Shown: piece by piece, positions 41,824 to 48,917 of the stretch | How positions within the stretch are numbered: the stretch's first letter is position 1 | Layout of the letters: each line of letters begins with the position of its first letter | Assembly (NCBI GenBank): GCA_002319915.1 | Contig: DCFQ01000018.1 | Location: forward strand, 11,404-60,320 | Length of the DNA: 48,917 nt | Direction of reading: 5' to 3' | Source: Bacteroidales bacterium UBA1800 | GTDB taxonomy: Bacteria > Bacteroidota > Bacteroidia > Bacteroidales > VadinHA17 | The notes under the pieces: generated by a model | The model's database searches: none | The model's input: only the letters and a program-made list of their open reading frames with translations | Told to the model about the DNA's origin: nothing | Position numbers and translations under genes: made by a program

Positions 41824-43725
41824 TCAGACTTTGGAAGTCTCTATGGGATTTGGGATTCTTTGCTTTTTCATTCCATTTGCAACCGGCTTAACTATTGATT
41901 CTGCAACGATTTCCGCAATATCGGCGACCCTGATCTTCGTTTCGGCAGAAATGGTTTTCTTGCATAGGGGGCACGCTGTTGCAATATAGTCGGGAGCAGG
42001 CGCAGAGAGGGCTGCAGCTGCAAATGATGCGATCTTATGCTTGTCGGGACTCTGGAGCCTGAGGTTGGCAAGGCTGCCTCCGCAGCACAAGGAGTTCCCA
42101 TCGTCATATCCGGTTTTTTCCAGGTCAGCCACGTGCCTCAGCACCTCCTTTGGCTCATCATAAACACCTGAATTCCTCCCTAATTCGCATGGGGAATGGT
42201 ATGTGACCCGCTTGTTCAGGTAGTTCATTTTGACGGTTTCGTCCTCGATGAGCTGCTTTATGAACTGGGTATGATGAAGTACTTCAACATCGAGGTAATA
42301 GCTTTCCCTGAATACCTTATAGCATATCGGGCACGAAGTGACGAGGGTATGCGCCCCCGATTTCCAGATCAGCCTTGAGTTGAAATTTATAAGCTCCCTG
42401 GCTTCCCTGTCGTTCCCTGCCAGCATCAGGGGCCTGCCGCAGCAGACTCCTCCGTCTTCATCCATAAAACTCCACTTCATCCCAGATGCATCCAGGATCT
42501 TTACCATTGAATTTTTGATTGACGGGGTAAGATGCGTCATGCATCCTGCGAAGTAAAGGATGTCGGCTTTTTCAGGCTTCCTGGCCGGGAGGAAGTCATA
42601 TGAGGGCTTTGATGCAGGTTGTTTCGCGGTGACCGGAACAGGGTTCGTCCTGAGGTACCCATGCCAGATATTATGGATCCCGTTCCCCGCTCCTGCTGCC
42701 CTGCGTTGTATCATCCGTATTGATGTCAGCTCGATCCCCACAGGGCATTTTACATCGCACCTGCCGCACATCAGGCAGTTGAAGACAATCCCGGATGTGT
42801 CCTCATCCTTTCTTATCGCCTTTAGAAGGTAAGCGGACTGTATGTTGTTTATTCCCGCCGAAAAGCTCATCTGGCACGCATCGATGCATATTCCGCACGA
42901 AGAGCAGGAATGGACCTCGACCTCTGAGTAAGTACCGGCTTTATCACCAGTCCTGATCCCTGAGTTTCTCATGAATATTAGGAATAGCTCCGTGGGGATG
43001 TGCATATATCTTGTGAGAGGAAGCAAAACGAAGAAAGTTCCCAGGGATAGCGAATAAAGCCACCAGAATGGGTATGCCGCCTGTTTGGCCGGAAGAAATG
43101 AATTGAACCAGGCTCCAAGGGTACCCGTCAGGAAGCTTCCGGTTCCATAGGCCCCTGAGGTAAGGCTCTCAGCCAATAGCCTGCTCGGGAAAATAAGCCA
43201 TAATGAGGCCAGTGCAATCTTATCAAGGTGTTTTAGCCTGGTCGTTTTCTTCATCCCGACGCTTTTCGATGAAAATCTTTTAATGATTGCAAGGATAAGC
43301 CCTGAAAGAATGAATGCAAGGACCAGGTCCATCAGGAATGCGTACCCGTTTTCAAACGCTGTTTTTCCATGATCGGGGTTGAAGAACCTGAAGAAAATTG
43401 CCATATGCGGGGGGTTCAGGTGATGGGAACCGAAAATGTCCGCTTCAATGGTGCCGAAAAGGATCAGGAGGAACCATCCGAAAGCAAGGCTCATATGCAT
43501 ATAGCCGAGCCGTAGATTGGTCTTCAGGATCTTCCTGTGGATAAGGCTCTCCAGGAAGATCTCTTTCAGGCTCTGTCCGAACGCCATGCCGAAGAATCCA
43601 CGCTGAAGCCTCAGCTTGTCGGGTCTCGAAAGGTTCCGGAACCAGATTATGCTTCGGCCCACGACATAGATCAGGATGAAGTACAACCCAATATTGAATG
43701 GTATTATAAAAGGGTCAAAGTGCAT
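41824..43725 (-). CDS. membrane-bound HdrE/HdrC/HdrD-like fusion protein
   Basis: The 633-residue protein combines a NarI-like cytochrome b membrane domain (residues about 1-250, five or six helices, with His in LGYMHMSLAFGW and LTRYMHIPTELF), two [4Fe-4S] motifs (CSSCGICIDACQ near 273 and CLMCGRCDVKCP near 316) and two CCG domains (GVCCGRP with CPIC, and CELGR, LCCGGS with CPLCKK). This layout is that of HdrDE or QmoC-like proteins joined to HdrD. It probably passes electrons between the quinone pool and the HdrABC-like subunits encoded upstream. It is the last gene of its operon and overlaps the preceding gene by 11 bases. Confidence 0.88.
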   Translation of the reverse strand: MHFDPFIIPFNIGLYFILIYVVGRSIIWFRNLSRPDKLRLQRGFFGMAFGQSLKEIFLESLIHRKILKTNLRLGYMHMSLAFGWFLLILFGTIEADIFGSHHLNPPHMAIFFRFFNPDHGKTAFENGYAFLMDLVLAFILSGLILAIIKRFSSKSVGMKKTTRLKHLDKIALASLWLIFPSRLLAESLTSGAYGTGSFLTGTLGAWFNSFLPAKQAAYPFWWLYSLSLGTFFVLLPLTRYMHIPTELFLIFMRNSGIRTGDKAGTYSEVEVHSCSSCGICIDACQMSFSAGINNIQSAYLLKAIRKDEDTSGIVFNCLMCGRCDVKCPVGIELTSIRMIQRRAAGAGNGIHNIWHGYLRTNPVPVTAKQPASKPSYDFLPARKPEKADILYFAGCMTHLTPSIKNSMVKILDASGMKWSFMDEDGGVCCGRPLMLAGNDREARELINFNSRLIWKSGAHTLVTSCPICYKVFRESYYLDVEVLHHTQFIKQLIEDETVKMNYLNKRVTYHSPCELGRNSGVYDEPKEVLRHVADLEKTGYDDGNSLCCGGSLANLRLQSPDKHKIASFAAAALSAPAPDYIATACPLCKKTISAETKIRVADIAEIVAESIVKPVANGMKKQRIPNPIETSKV

Positions 43726-44059
43726 TTATTCCGAATTTTTTAAAGGCTTCCCTCGCTGTGATAACCACATTCCTGGTGTTCACCCCTCTCGGGCAGACGA
43801 GTATGCATTTACCGCAGAGCATGCATTTCCTGATATCGCTGCCGGGTTTCCTGTTTTCACCCCGGTGGATGAGGATATTTATTTCCCTCAGGCTGAATTC
43901 CGTAAAATTTCCAGTCGTACAAGTGGCAGCGCAGCCTCCGCATGCAATACACAACCTGAAGCTCGGCTCCTTCTCTGCAATATACTCCGCAACGGCATGG
44001 TTATTGGCATCATAATCTATGACCCTTGCTTTTGAAAGCGAATAACCAAACCTGTTCAT
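43715..44059 (-). CDS. small HdrC-like [4Fe-4S] protein
   Basis: The 114-residue protein carries two cluster motifs, CIACGGCAATCT and CMLCGKCILVCP. The first ends in CT instead of CP, as in HdrC. A longer frame starts at 44155 inside the hdrA-like gene; the ATG at 44059 is preferred because it follows the hdrA stop by five bases and starts a natural sequence (MNRFGYSLSKARVI). It probably carries electrons from the HdrA-like flavoprotein to the membrane subunit, whose gene it overlaps by 11 bases. Confidence 0.85.
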   Translation of the reverse strand: MNRFGYSLSKARVIDYDANNHAVAEYIAEKEPSFRLCIACGGCAATCTTGNFTEFSLREINILIHRGENRKPGSDIRKCMLCGKCILVCPRGVNTRNVVITAREAFKKFGINAL

Positions 44060-44064
44060 CGTTG

Positions 44065-45090
44065 TCAATGCTTGTTTGTAAGATAATTCAGGACGTCCGA
44101 AACTGCTCCGCGGGCATGGGAGATCGTTTCGGTTATATTCATCGGTGCAGTACATGCGCCTGCATAAAACACTCCCTTGATATTGCTGATGTTGCTCCCG
44201 AAATGATAATCGGCCGGTGCAAAGAACCTGTTGACACCCCTGTTAAGCTTACCTGATATATCAATTGCTTCCCCGTCCTTTGACATCTCCATCCCGGCCA
44301 TGAGAACAAGCAGATCCATTTCGATCCTCAAAGGACGACCAGCAAGGGTATCTTCCACTTTGGTGACAAGCTTTCCTTCAATATTCTCGCTTACCTCAGA
44401 GACCTTGCCTCTTATGAAACTGATCCCATATTTCTCCTGAGCCTCCCTGTACATCTCCTCATATAAAGCACCTCCCATCCGCATATCCATATAAAAGCAG
44501 AAGACCTTTGATCCCGGAATGAGCTCCTTTAACCCGATGGCCTGTTTGACGGCAGTGATACAGCAAAGCTTCGAGCAGTAAAGGTTCCCGGATTTTTCAT
44601 CCCTGGATCCGACGCAGTGTACAAACCCGATCTTTTCAGGCTCTCTTCCATTCCTGAGAAGGATGCTCTTATCCCTGAACATCGACTCAAGGTCGGCAGA
44701 GGTTATAACGTTGTCATAAATGCCGTAACCGTACTCCTCCTTTCGTTCTGACCTGAAGAGATCAAATCCTGAAGCAATCAGGACCGCATCACCGTGGAAT
44801 TCCTTGCCTGATGAGGATTTTAAACGGAAACTTCCTCCCTTTTTGTCAAATCCGCTTATGAGTTCCCCTGTGACCAGGGTAATATTATCATGTTTAAGCT
44901 GCTTCCTCAGATAGTCAATAACCTCAGAACTGCTTCTCCTGTCAGGAAACAGGTGATGCCAGTTCCTTACATGGCCTCCGATCGTTGATTCCTTTTCAAT
45001 GACTGTCACTCCAATGCCCGACCTGGCAAGCTGACCTGCAGCCTCCACTCCGGCGGTTCCGCCCCCGATAACGATTACATTTCCGGTCAT
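44065..45090 (-). CDS. HdrA/QmoA-like FAD protein
   Basis: The 341-residue flavoprotein has the amino-terminal FAD-binding motif VIGGGTAGVEAAGQLARSG with a second glycine-rich turn, GGHVRNWHH. The HdrA Cys motif HCVGSRDEKSGNLYCSKLCC binds a [4Fe-4S] cluster and is followed by TAVKQA. The carboxy terminus has GVFYAGACTAPMNITETI. It lacks the extra ferredoxin domains of methanogen HdrA and is of the size of QmoA and sHdrA proteins. It lies one base after hdrB and five bases before the second hdrC. It is the likely point of electron exchange or bifurcation. Confidence 0.9.
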   Translation of the reverse strand: MTGNVIVIGGGTAGVEAAGQLARSGIGVTVIEKESTIGGHVRNWHHLFPDRRSSSEVIDYLRKQLKHDNITLVTGELISGFDKKGGSFRLKSSSGKEFHGDAVLIASGFDLFRSERKEEYGYGIYDNVITSADLESMFRDKSILLRNGREPEKIGFVHCVGSRDEKSGNLYCSKLCCITAVKQAIGLKELIPGSKVFCFYMDMRMGGALYEEMYREAQEKYGISFIRGKVSEVSENIEGKLVTKVEDTLAGRPLRIEMDLLVLMAGMEMSKDGEAIDISGKLNRGVNRFFAPADYHFGSNISNIKGVFYAGACTAPMNITETISHARGAVSDVLNYLTNKH

Positions 45091-45091
45091 C

Positions 45092-46153
45092 TCAGCAGTT
45101 AATCAGGTTGCGGGGTATTGGCATCTGCACACCATCCTTTGTCTTGTACTTGTCTTCAGGATCAAATTCCACCCCCATTTTCCTTAACAAAGGCTCGGAT
45201 TGCACCATATGGTACTGTAATCCAAGGTTCCATGGATTGTACCCCAGCACAAGGCCCGCCAGCTCTTCATAAGTAAGAACGGGGATCGAGTCACCGCTGG
45301 GTCCGAAGGTCACTCCTTCCATTTCACGGATCGTATATTGCCATTTGTCCATGAACATATTGCATCCCGGACAATTAGTAAGTATAAAATCCGGCTTATA
45401 TGGTTCCATGGAGGCAAATTTCTTTGCTGTATTTGAGACCGAATAACCCCGGTTTGCCTGTACCAGATATTGCCTGAACCCGAATCCGCAGCAATGCCGT
45501 CTTTCAGGATAATCGATTATTTCTCCTCCCCAGGCTTCTGCCATCCCGCTGAGCACACGGGGGAATTCTGCACCTCCGACCCCGTGTTTCGGGAACATCT
45601 TGGAATAATGGCACCCGATATGTTCAACCACCTTAAGCGGTTCGCCCGTCTGGTGATTTATCAGCCGGTACTTTGCCCTCGAAGCGATCTCGTCGCGGAA
45701 CTTATAAATAATATCACTGGTATGGGCCATATTCTCAGGCACATCAAATTCCCGCCCGGTAGCCTTGAAGAGAAATTCACGCGTCCTCTCCAGCTGTTCG
45801 GGAAAATGCTTCCATGTTTCGAGAATTTCGGTGTAAATGCCGAAAGACGTGACACAGGATATTGCGATGTTTTTGTATCCCGACTCCTTCATCAGGGCAA
45901 AATGCCTTGCTACTACGGTCATGATGGTTTCGATTGGCACTATATCGCCATGATAGCCGATACCTGTACATGTGGTGTGCGACGGATTTTCAAAAACATC
46001 CTTCCCTAGTCCGTTCCTCATGAAGTCAAGAAAAAATTGCTCTGATCCCGGGAAGAAACTCTGCCTGATACAAGATCTGACATAGAAAAAATGATCATCA
46101 GCTATTTCTTTCTGATATTCCGACCAGACTCTCTTTTTCCCTTCATTTTCCAT
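45092..46153 (-). CDS. HdrB-like CCG-domain protein
   Basis: The 353-residue protein is related to HdrB, which holds non-cubane [4Fe-4S] clusters that act on disulfides. The carboxy-terminal CCG domain is intact (HIGCHYSKMF, RRHCCGFGF and LTNCPGCNMFMDKW). The amino-terminal CCG domain is degenerate: Cys-Thr-Gly stands where CCG is expected (HTTCTGIGYHGD), although other Cys remain (RSCIRQSFF and SCVTS). One catalytic cluster rather than two is therefore likely. The gene follows hdrC by 14 bases. Confidence 0.88.
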   Translation of the reverse strand: MENEGKKRVWSEYQKEIADDHFFYVRSCIRQSFFPGSEQFFLDFMRNGLGKDVFENPSHTTCTGIGYHGDIVPIETIMTVVARHFALMKESGYKNIAISCVTSFGIYTEILETWKHFPEQLERTREFLFKATGREFDVPENMAHTSDIIYKFRDEIASRAKYRLINHQTGEPLKVVEHIGCHYSKMFPKHGVGGAEFPRVLSGMAEAWGGEIIDYPERRHCCGFGFRQYLVQANRGYSVSNTAKKFASMEPYKPDFILTNCPGCNMFMDKWQYTIREMEGVTFGPSGDSIPVLTYEELAGLVLGYNPWNLGLQYHMVQSEPLLRKMGVEFDPEDKYKTKDGVQMPIPRNLINC

Positions 46154-46167
46154 ACTCTTCGATAATT

Positions 46168-46878
46168 TCAGGAGGTATGCTTGCCGTTATTAGCCGTATA
46201 AACTTCAATAAAATATTCATTATCGGTACCTTCATCTTTAAACTCGAGCCCAAGTTCTGTAGCTTTCTTCCTCGAGTGCTCCTCAATTGATTCAAAAAAC
46301 CTGGTACCCCCGGTCACCTCAAAGATCTTTTTAAGTTCATCCCTGGCATCCTCAGGGATCCTCCTCAGCGGCCCTGTTCCGTATTCGTCAATCTTGCCTC
46401 CGAGTCTTTCAAACACATCGTGGGTATGGTTAAGAATATATTCCCAGATCGGGCCCTGTTCGGGGTGCATATCAGGATTTACCGCATAGGAAGCAACACA
46501 GTACCCATATCTGAAAATATTCTCACCAACTGTCCTTTTAATGGCAAATTGCTGCCGTCCTTTTTCCGATTCGGCAAAAAGACCTGTTTTTTGAGACAAT
46601 GTACGCAATGCCATAATGACCAGGCCCGGGGTATTTCCCCTGGGGCATCGTGTCTTGCACGACATGCATTCCCCGCAATACCAGATAGTATCCGATCTGA
46701 GAAGCTCGCCGATCGCATCATTGTCGCCCGACTGTACCATATCGATCACTTTCCGCGGGTCGTAGGTGTAGAATTCAGCAGCCGGACAAATTGCAGTGCA
46801 AACACCGCAATTCATGCATGCATTGAGCCCTTCCTTAAATCTTATGTCCTGTTTAAGAAGTTCTGTGTAATTTTCCAT
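46168..46878 (-). CDS. HdrC-like iron-sulfur protein
   Basis: The first gene of the operon encodes a 236-residue HdrC-like protein with two [4Fe-4S] motifs: CMNCGVCTAICPAAEF near residue 21 and CGECMSCKTRCPRGNTP near residue 70. A carboxy-terminal extension of about 120 residues has no recognised cofactor motif and is longer than methanogen HdrC. A single HdrC-HdrB-HdrA order with a second HdrC and a membrane HdrD recalls the order of sulfur-oxidation sHdr clusters, but no lipoate-binding protein gene is near. Confidence 0.88.
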   Translation of the reverse strand: MENYTELLKQDIRFKEGLNACMNCGVCTAICPAAEFYTYDPRKVIDMVQSGDNDAIGELLRSDTIWYCGECMSCKTRCPRGNTPGLVIMALRTLSQKTGLFAESEKGRQQFAIKRTVGENIFRYGYCVASYAVNPDMHPEQGPIWEYILNHTHDVFERLGGKIDEYGTGPLRRIPEDARDELKKIFEVTGGTRFFESIEEHSRKKATELGLEFKDEGTDNEYFIEVYTANNGKHTS

Positions 46879-46902
46879 CCGGGATCCGGTTAGGCCTTTT
46901 GA

Positions 46903-46920
46903 TTGTTATTTTATTAACAA
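46903..46920. promoter_or_regulatory. palindrome at the start of the Hdr-like operon, candidate Rex site
   Basis: TTGTTA-N6-TAACAA is a perfect inverted repeat with the same length and spacing as Rex operators (clostridial Rex sites read TTGTTAAnnnnTTAACAA). It lies immediately downstream of the minus-strand -7 element at 46921-46928, so it covers the expected transcription start. Confidence 0.5.
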
Positions 46921-46928
46921 CAAAATTA
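46921..46928 (-). promoter_or_regulatory. candidate -7 element of the Hdr-like operon
   Basis: On the minus strand the sequence reads TAATTTTG, matching TAnnTTTG. Transcription would begin near 46914, giving a leader of about 36 bases. No clear -33 box is seen 19 to 21 bases upstream. Confidence 0.5.
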
Positions 46929-47001
46929 TCTGTTTGGGCTTAAGTCTATAAGAGGGTTAAAGCCTATTTTTCGAGGGGTATAAATACGTAGTGGGGAAGA
47001 G

Positions 47002-47032
47002 AAGGGTGTAAAGGGTGTGAAGGGTGTAAAGG
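47002..47032. repeat. 9-bp tandem repeat
   Basis: AAGGGTGTA is present in three copies at 47002-47010, 47011-47019 (last base G) and 47020-47028, followed by a partial unit. It lies in the 209-base gap between the divergent hdr and murK genes and contains no reading frame of note. Confidence 0.75.
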
Positions 47033-47075
47033 CTCCAAACCTGCAGGACCGCATGACTTGCAGGACTAAATTTAG

Positions 47076-47083
47076 TACATTTG
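47076..47083 (+). promoter_or_regulatory. candidate -7 element directly before murK
   Basis: TACATTTG matches TAnnTTTG and ends only four bases before the ATG at 47088. Transcription would start at or next to the start codon, so a leaderless message is possible. No -33 box at standard spacing is seen. Confidence 0.4.
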
Positions 47084-47087
47084 AATT

Positions 47088-47933
47088 ATGAAACTGATAG
47101 CTGACAGTGGAGGAACAAAGACTCAATGGTGTGGTGTAACTTCATCGTCGCGCTCAGGAATCATCACGACTATCGGGCTTAATCCAAATTTCGTCCCCGA
47201 CAGTACGATTACCAGTGTCGTTTCAAACCAGGTACTTCCGGGGTTGAAGGGCAACAATGTAACTGAAGTCTGGTTCTACGGTGCGGGATGTGCAAATGAA
47301 GCCACCGGAATGCGGGTAAGAAATGCCATTGAAGCCGCCCTGCCTGGTTCCGCCATAAATGTTTCGTCGGACCTCACTGGTGCCGCCCGGGGACTTCTGG
47401 GCCGGGGAAGCGGATTTGTCTGCATGATCGGAACCGGCTCCAATTCAGGTTATTACGATGGTGAGAGTATAACAAAGAACGTGCCGCCGCTGGGATTTAT
47501 CCTTGGCGATGAGGGAAGCGGGGCATTCATGGGAAAAAGACTACTTGCGGATTTTCTAAGGGGAATAATGCCTTCCGGACTGGCTGAAGAGTTCAGGCAA
47601 AGGTATGGCGCCGAAAAGGACGATGTGGTAAGCCATGTTTACGCCGGAGTTTTTCCCAGCAGGTTCATAGCCGGCTTTGTGGAATTCATAAATCAGTACC
47701 TGCAGAACGGATACTGCAGGGACCTTGTCACTTCGTCATTTGAAGAGTTTGTGGAACGGAATCTTAAACTGTATGGGACCGGCGGCACGACTGAAATTGC
47801 AGTCTCCGGATCAGTTGCATGGTACTTCAGGGAAATACTGGAGGAAGTTTTCCGGAGAAACGGCTACGTTGTATCCGTATTGGCAAGAGATCCGATTGAA
47901 GGGCTCATCAGATTTCATCAAACCAGCAACTAA
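47088..47933 (+). CDS. murK: BadF/BadG-family amino-sugar kinase, MurK-like
   Basis: The 281-residue ATPase of the BadF/BadG/BcrA/BcrD family phosphorylates amino sugars. Phosphate-1 motif IADSGGTKTQW starts at residue 4. The adenosine/phosphate-2 region has GTGSNSGYYDG, and GDEGSGAFMG follows, a mark of GlcNAc and MurNAc kinases. Its gene lies 10 bases before murQ, and MurK in Clostridium and Tannerella makes MurNAc-6-phosphate, the MurQ substrate. I therefore favour MurNAc kinase activity, with N-acetylglucosamine kinase as the alternative. Confidence 0.85.
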   Translation: MKLIADSGGTKTQWCGVTSSSRSGIITTIGLNPNFVPDSTITSVVSNQVLPGLKGNNVTEVWFYGAGCANEATGMRVRNAIEAALPGSAINVSSDLTGAARGLLGRGSGFVCMIGTGSNSGYYDGESITKNVPPLGFILGDEGSGAFMGKRLLADFLRGIMPSGLAEEFRQRYGAEKDDVVSHVYAGVFPSRFIAGFVEFINQYLQNGYCRDLVTSSFEEFVERNLKLYGTGGTTEIAVSGSVAWYFREILEEVFRRNGYVVSVLARDPIEGLIRFHQTSN

Positions 47934-47943
47934 CCACCCGTCA

Positions 47944-48759
47944 ATGATAAGTACAACAGAATCCGAATCCCATTATGACAACCTGGATAAAATGCCTGTC
48001 AGGGAACTTCTGGAATCAATTAACGCCGAGGACCAGAAGGTTCCCCTGGTAGTGAAGGGATGCATTCCATCCATCGAAACGCTTGTGGAGGAGATCGTTG
48101 CCAGGATGAAAAAGGGCGGACGGTTATTCTACATTGGCGCAGGAACCAGCGGGAGGCTTGGAATAGTGGATGCCAGCGAGATACCGCCAACATTCGGCCT
48201 TGATCACGGCTGGGTCGTCGGGCTCATTGCAGGCGGCGACAAGGCAATAAGGAAAGCCGTGGAAATGGCTGAGGACAACGATGAACTGGGGTGGAACGAG
48301 CTGCAATCCTTCAGCCCGACAACAAACGATGTAATAGTTGGAATAGCCGCATCCGGCACAACACCTTATGTCGTTGGCGCACTGAGGAGAGCCAGGGAGA
48401 ACGGGATATTCACGGGAGCCATTACCTGCAATCCGGGCACGCCTCTTGCTTCATTTGCTGACGTTCCGGTTGAGGCTGTAACAGGGCCCGAGTTCGTGAC
48501 GGGCAGCACCAGGATGAAGGCGGGCACAGCCCAGAAGCTTATACTGAACATGATCACCACTTCAGCCATGATCCGCCTGGGAAGGGTAAAGGGCAACAAG
48601 ATGGTGAACATGCAGCTCACCAATCAAAAGCTGATCAGAAGGGGAACGAAAATGATCTCTGACGAGCTTGGATTCGATGCCGAAACATCACGTAAGCTCC
48701 TGCTTCTTCACGGGTCGGTGAAGAAGGTGCTCGATGCTTTCAGGGGGAAGGGAGGGTGA
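47944..48759 (+). CDS. murQ: N-acetylmuramic acid 6-phosphate etherase
   Basis: MurQ splits the lactyl ether of MurNAc-6-phosphate to GlcNAc-6-phosphate and D-lactate in cell-wall recycling. The SIS-fold motif GAGTSGRLGIVDASEIPPTF is seen, with the catalytic Glu in it, as well as GIAASGTTPYV, the TGSTRMKAGTAQK signature and the family block NMVNMQLTN-like segment (MVNMQLTNQKL). The protein of 271 residues is slightly shorter than usual (about 300), lacking part of the carboxy-terminal helical region. The ATG at 47944 is used; a long upstream frame from 47725 runs inside murK and is not real. Confidence 0.94.
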   Translation: MISTTESESHYDNLDKMPVRELLESINAEDQKVPLVVKGCIPSIETLVEEIVARMKKGGRLFYIGAGTSGRLGIVDASEIPPTFGLDHGWVVGLIAGGDKAIRKAVEMAEDNDELGWNELQSFSPTTNDVIVGIAASGTTPYVVGALRRARENGIFTGAITCNPGTPLASFADVPVEAVTGPEFVTGSTRMKAGTAQKLILNMITTSAMIRLGRVKGNKMVNMQLTNQKLIRRGTKMISDELGFDAETSRKLLLLHGSVKKVLDAFRGKGG

Positions 48760-48763
48760 AGAA

Positions 48764-48842
48764 AGGCGTGAGGCGTCAGGCGGACTGCACGATCGCAGGA
48801 TCGCAAGATGGCAAGATTGCACGATTGCACGATTGCATGATT
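48764..48842. repeat. second copy of the composite intergenic repeat
   Basis: GGCGTGAGGCGTCAGGCGG (48765-48783) is followed by degenerate and then regular ATTGCACG units (48815-48840). The order and the units match the element at 23341-23490, but the central hairpin is absent. It directly follows the murQ stop codon. Confidence 0.7.
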
Positions 48843-48850
48843 TAATTTTC

Positions 48851-48917
48851 TTACTTCTGCCGGGTCTTCAGATCGATGAGCTTAAAGATATCATCGAGGT
48901 CCGATTCGTCCCTGATC
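48851..48917 (-). CDS. 3' end of an unidentified minus-strand gene
   Basis: A minus-strand frame enters from the right edge and ends at a TAA at 48851-48853. The last residues read IRDESDLDDIFKLIDLKTRQK. The fragment is too short to assign a family. The sequence is clearly charged and helical, which fits a real carboxy terminus, and it faces murQ in convergent orientation across the repeat element. Confidence 0.5.
   Translation of the reverse strand, partial: IRDESDLDDIFKLIDLKTRQK

Noticed and set aside
44060..44155. Extension of the small HdrC-like protein to an upstream ATG
   Set aside because: It would overlap the HdrA-like gene by about 90 bases and has no conserved residues; the ATG at 44059 follows the hdrA stop.
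41824..46878. True methanogen-type heterodisulfide reductase
   Set aside because: No coenzyme M or B metabolism is expected in this lineage, and HdrA lacks the extra ferredoxin domains of the methanogen enzyme.

Overview
The window looks like a chromosome segment of an anaerobic or facultatively anaerobic Bacteroidota (Bacteroidales/Marinilabiliales-like) bacterium. Several upstream regions carry the Bacteroidota -7 promoter element TAnnTTTG, two of them with a TTG or TTTG box 19 bases upstream. Other lineage hints are a transketolase whose diphosphate loop reads SDGGVQEE, a stand-alone MnmD, a DUF3127 protein, a CzcA-TolC fusion and a MurK-like kinase next to MurQ. There are no rRNA or tRNA genes, no insertion sequences and no CRISPR array that I can see.

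Region 1 (150-6407, minus strand) is one operon, rex-hypF-hypC-hypD-hypE-hypA-hypB: a redox-sensing repressor followed by the complete set that builds the NiFe(CN)2CO centre. Region 2 (6595-19368, plus strand) is divergent from it and encodes a large membrane-bound group 4 [NiFe]-hydrogenase. The order is sulfhydrogenase-type beta and gamma electron-transfer subunits, a ferredoxin, an NuoH-like subunit, the NuoB/NuoC/NuoD-like hydrogenase core, an NuoL/MrpA-like antiporter subunit, a fused MbhD-MbhE, MrpB to MrpG, an NuoI-like subunit, a HycI-type protease and a small zinc-ribbon protein. Two TGTGA-N6-TCACA palindromes mark the two ends of the shared rex/hydrogenase promoter region. This suggests that Rex links hydrogenase synthesis and maturation to the NADH/NAD+ ratio. 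The gene order implies electron exchange between NAD(P)H, H2 and a Na+/H+ gradient.

Region 3 (19396-23339) holds transketolase, a secreted protein of unknown function and a HAD phosphatase. Region 4 (23503-30526) is a metal-resistance block: a small secreted ORF, a CzcA-type RND pump fused to its own TolC-like outer-membrane domain, a lipoprotein adaptor and a CDF exporter. Region 5 (30580-41652) contains housekeeping genes: mnmD, a lipoprotein FKBP, a DUF3127 protein, a beta-propeller phosphoesterase, an M3 peptidase, purL and a small lipoprotein.

Region 6 (41824-46878, minus strand) is a five-gene heterodisulfide-reductase-like operon (HdrC, HdrB, HdrA, a second HdrC, and a membrane cytochrome-b/HdrC/HdrD fusion). 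It probably moves electrons between a soluble thiol or flavin partner and the quinone pool. A TTGTTA-N6-TAACAA palindrome sits at its presumed start site, so it may share redox control with the hydrogenase. Region 7 (47088-48759) is murK-murQ for peptidoglycan amino-sugar recycling. Short repetitive intergenic elements lie at 1-116, 23341-23490, 47002-47032 and 48764-48842. The window closes in the 3' end of an unidentified minus-strand gene.
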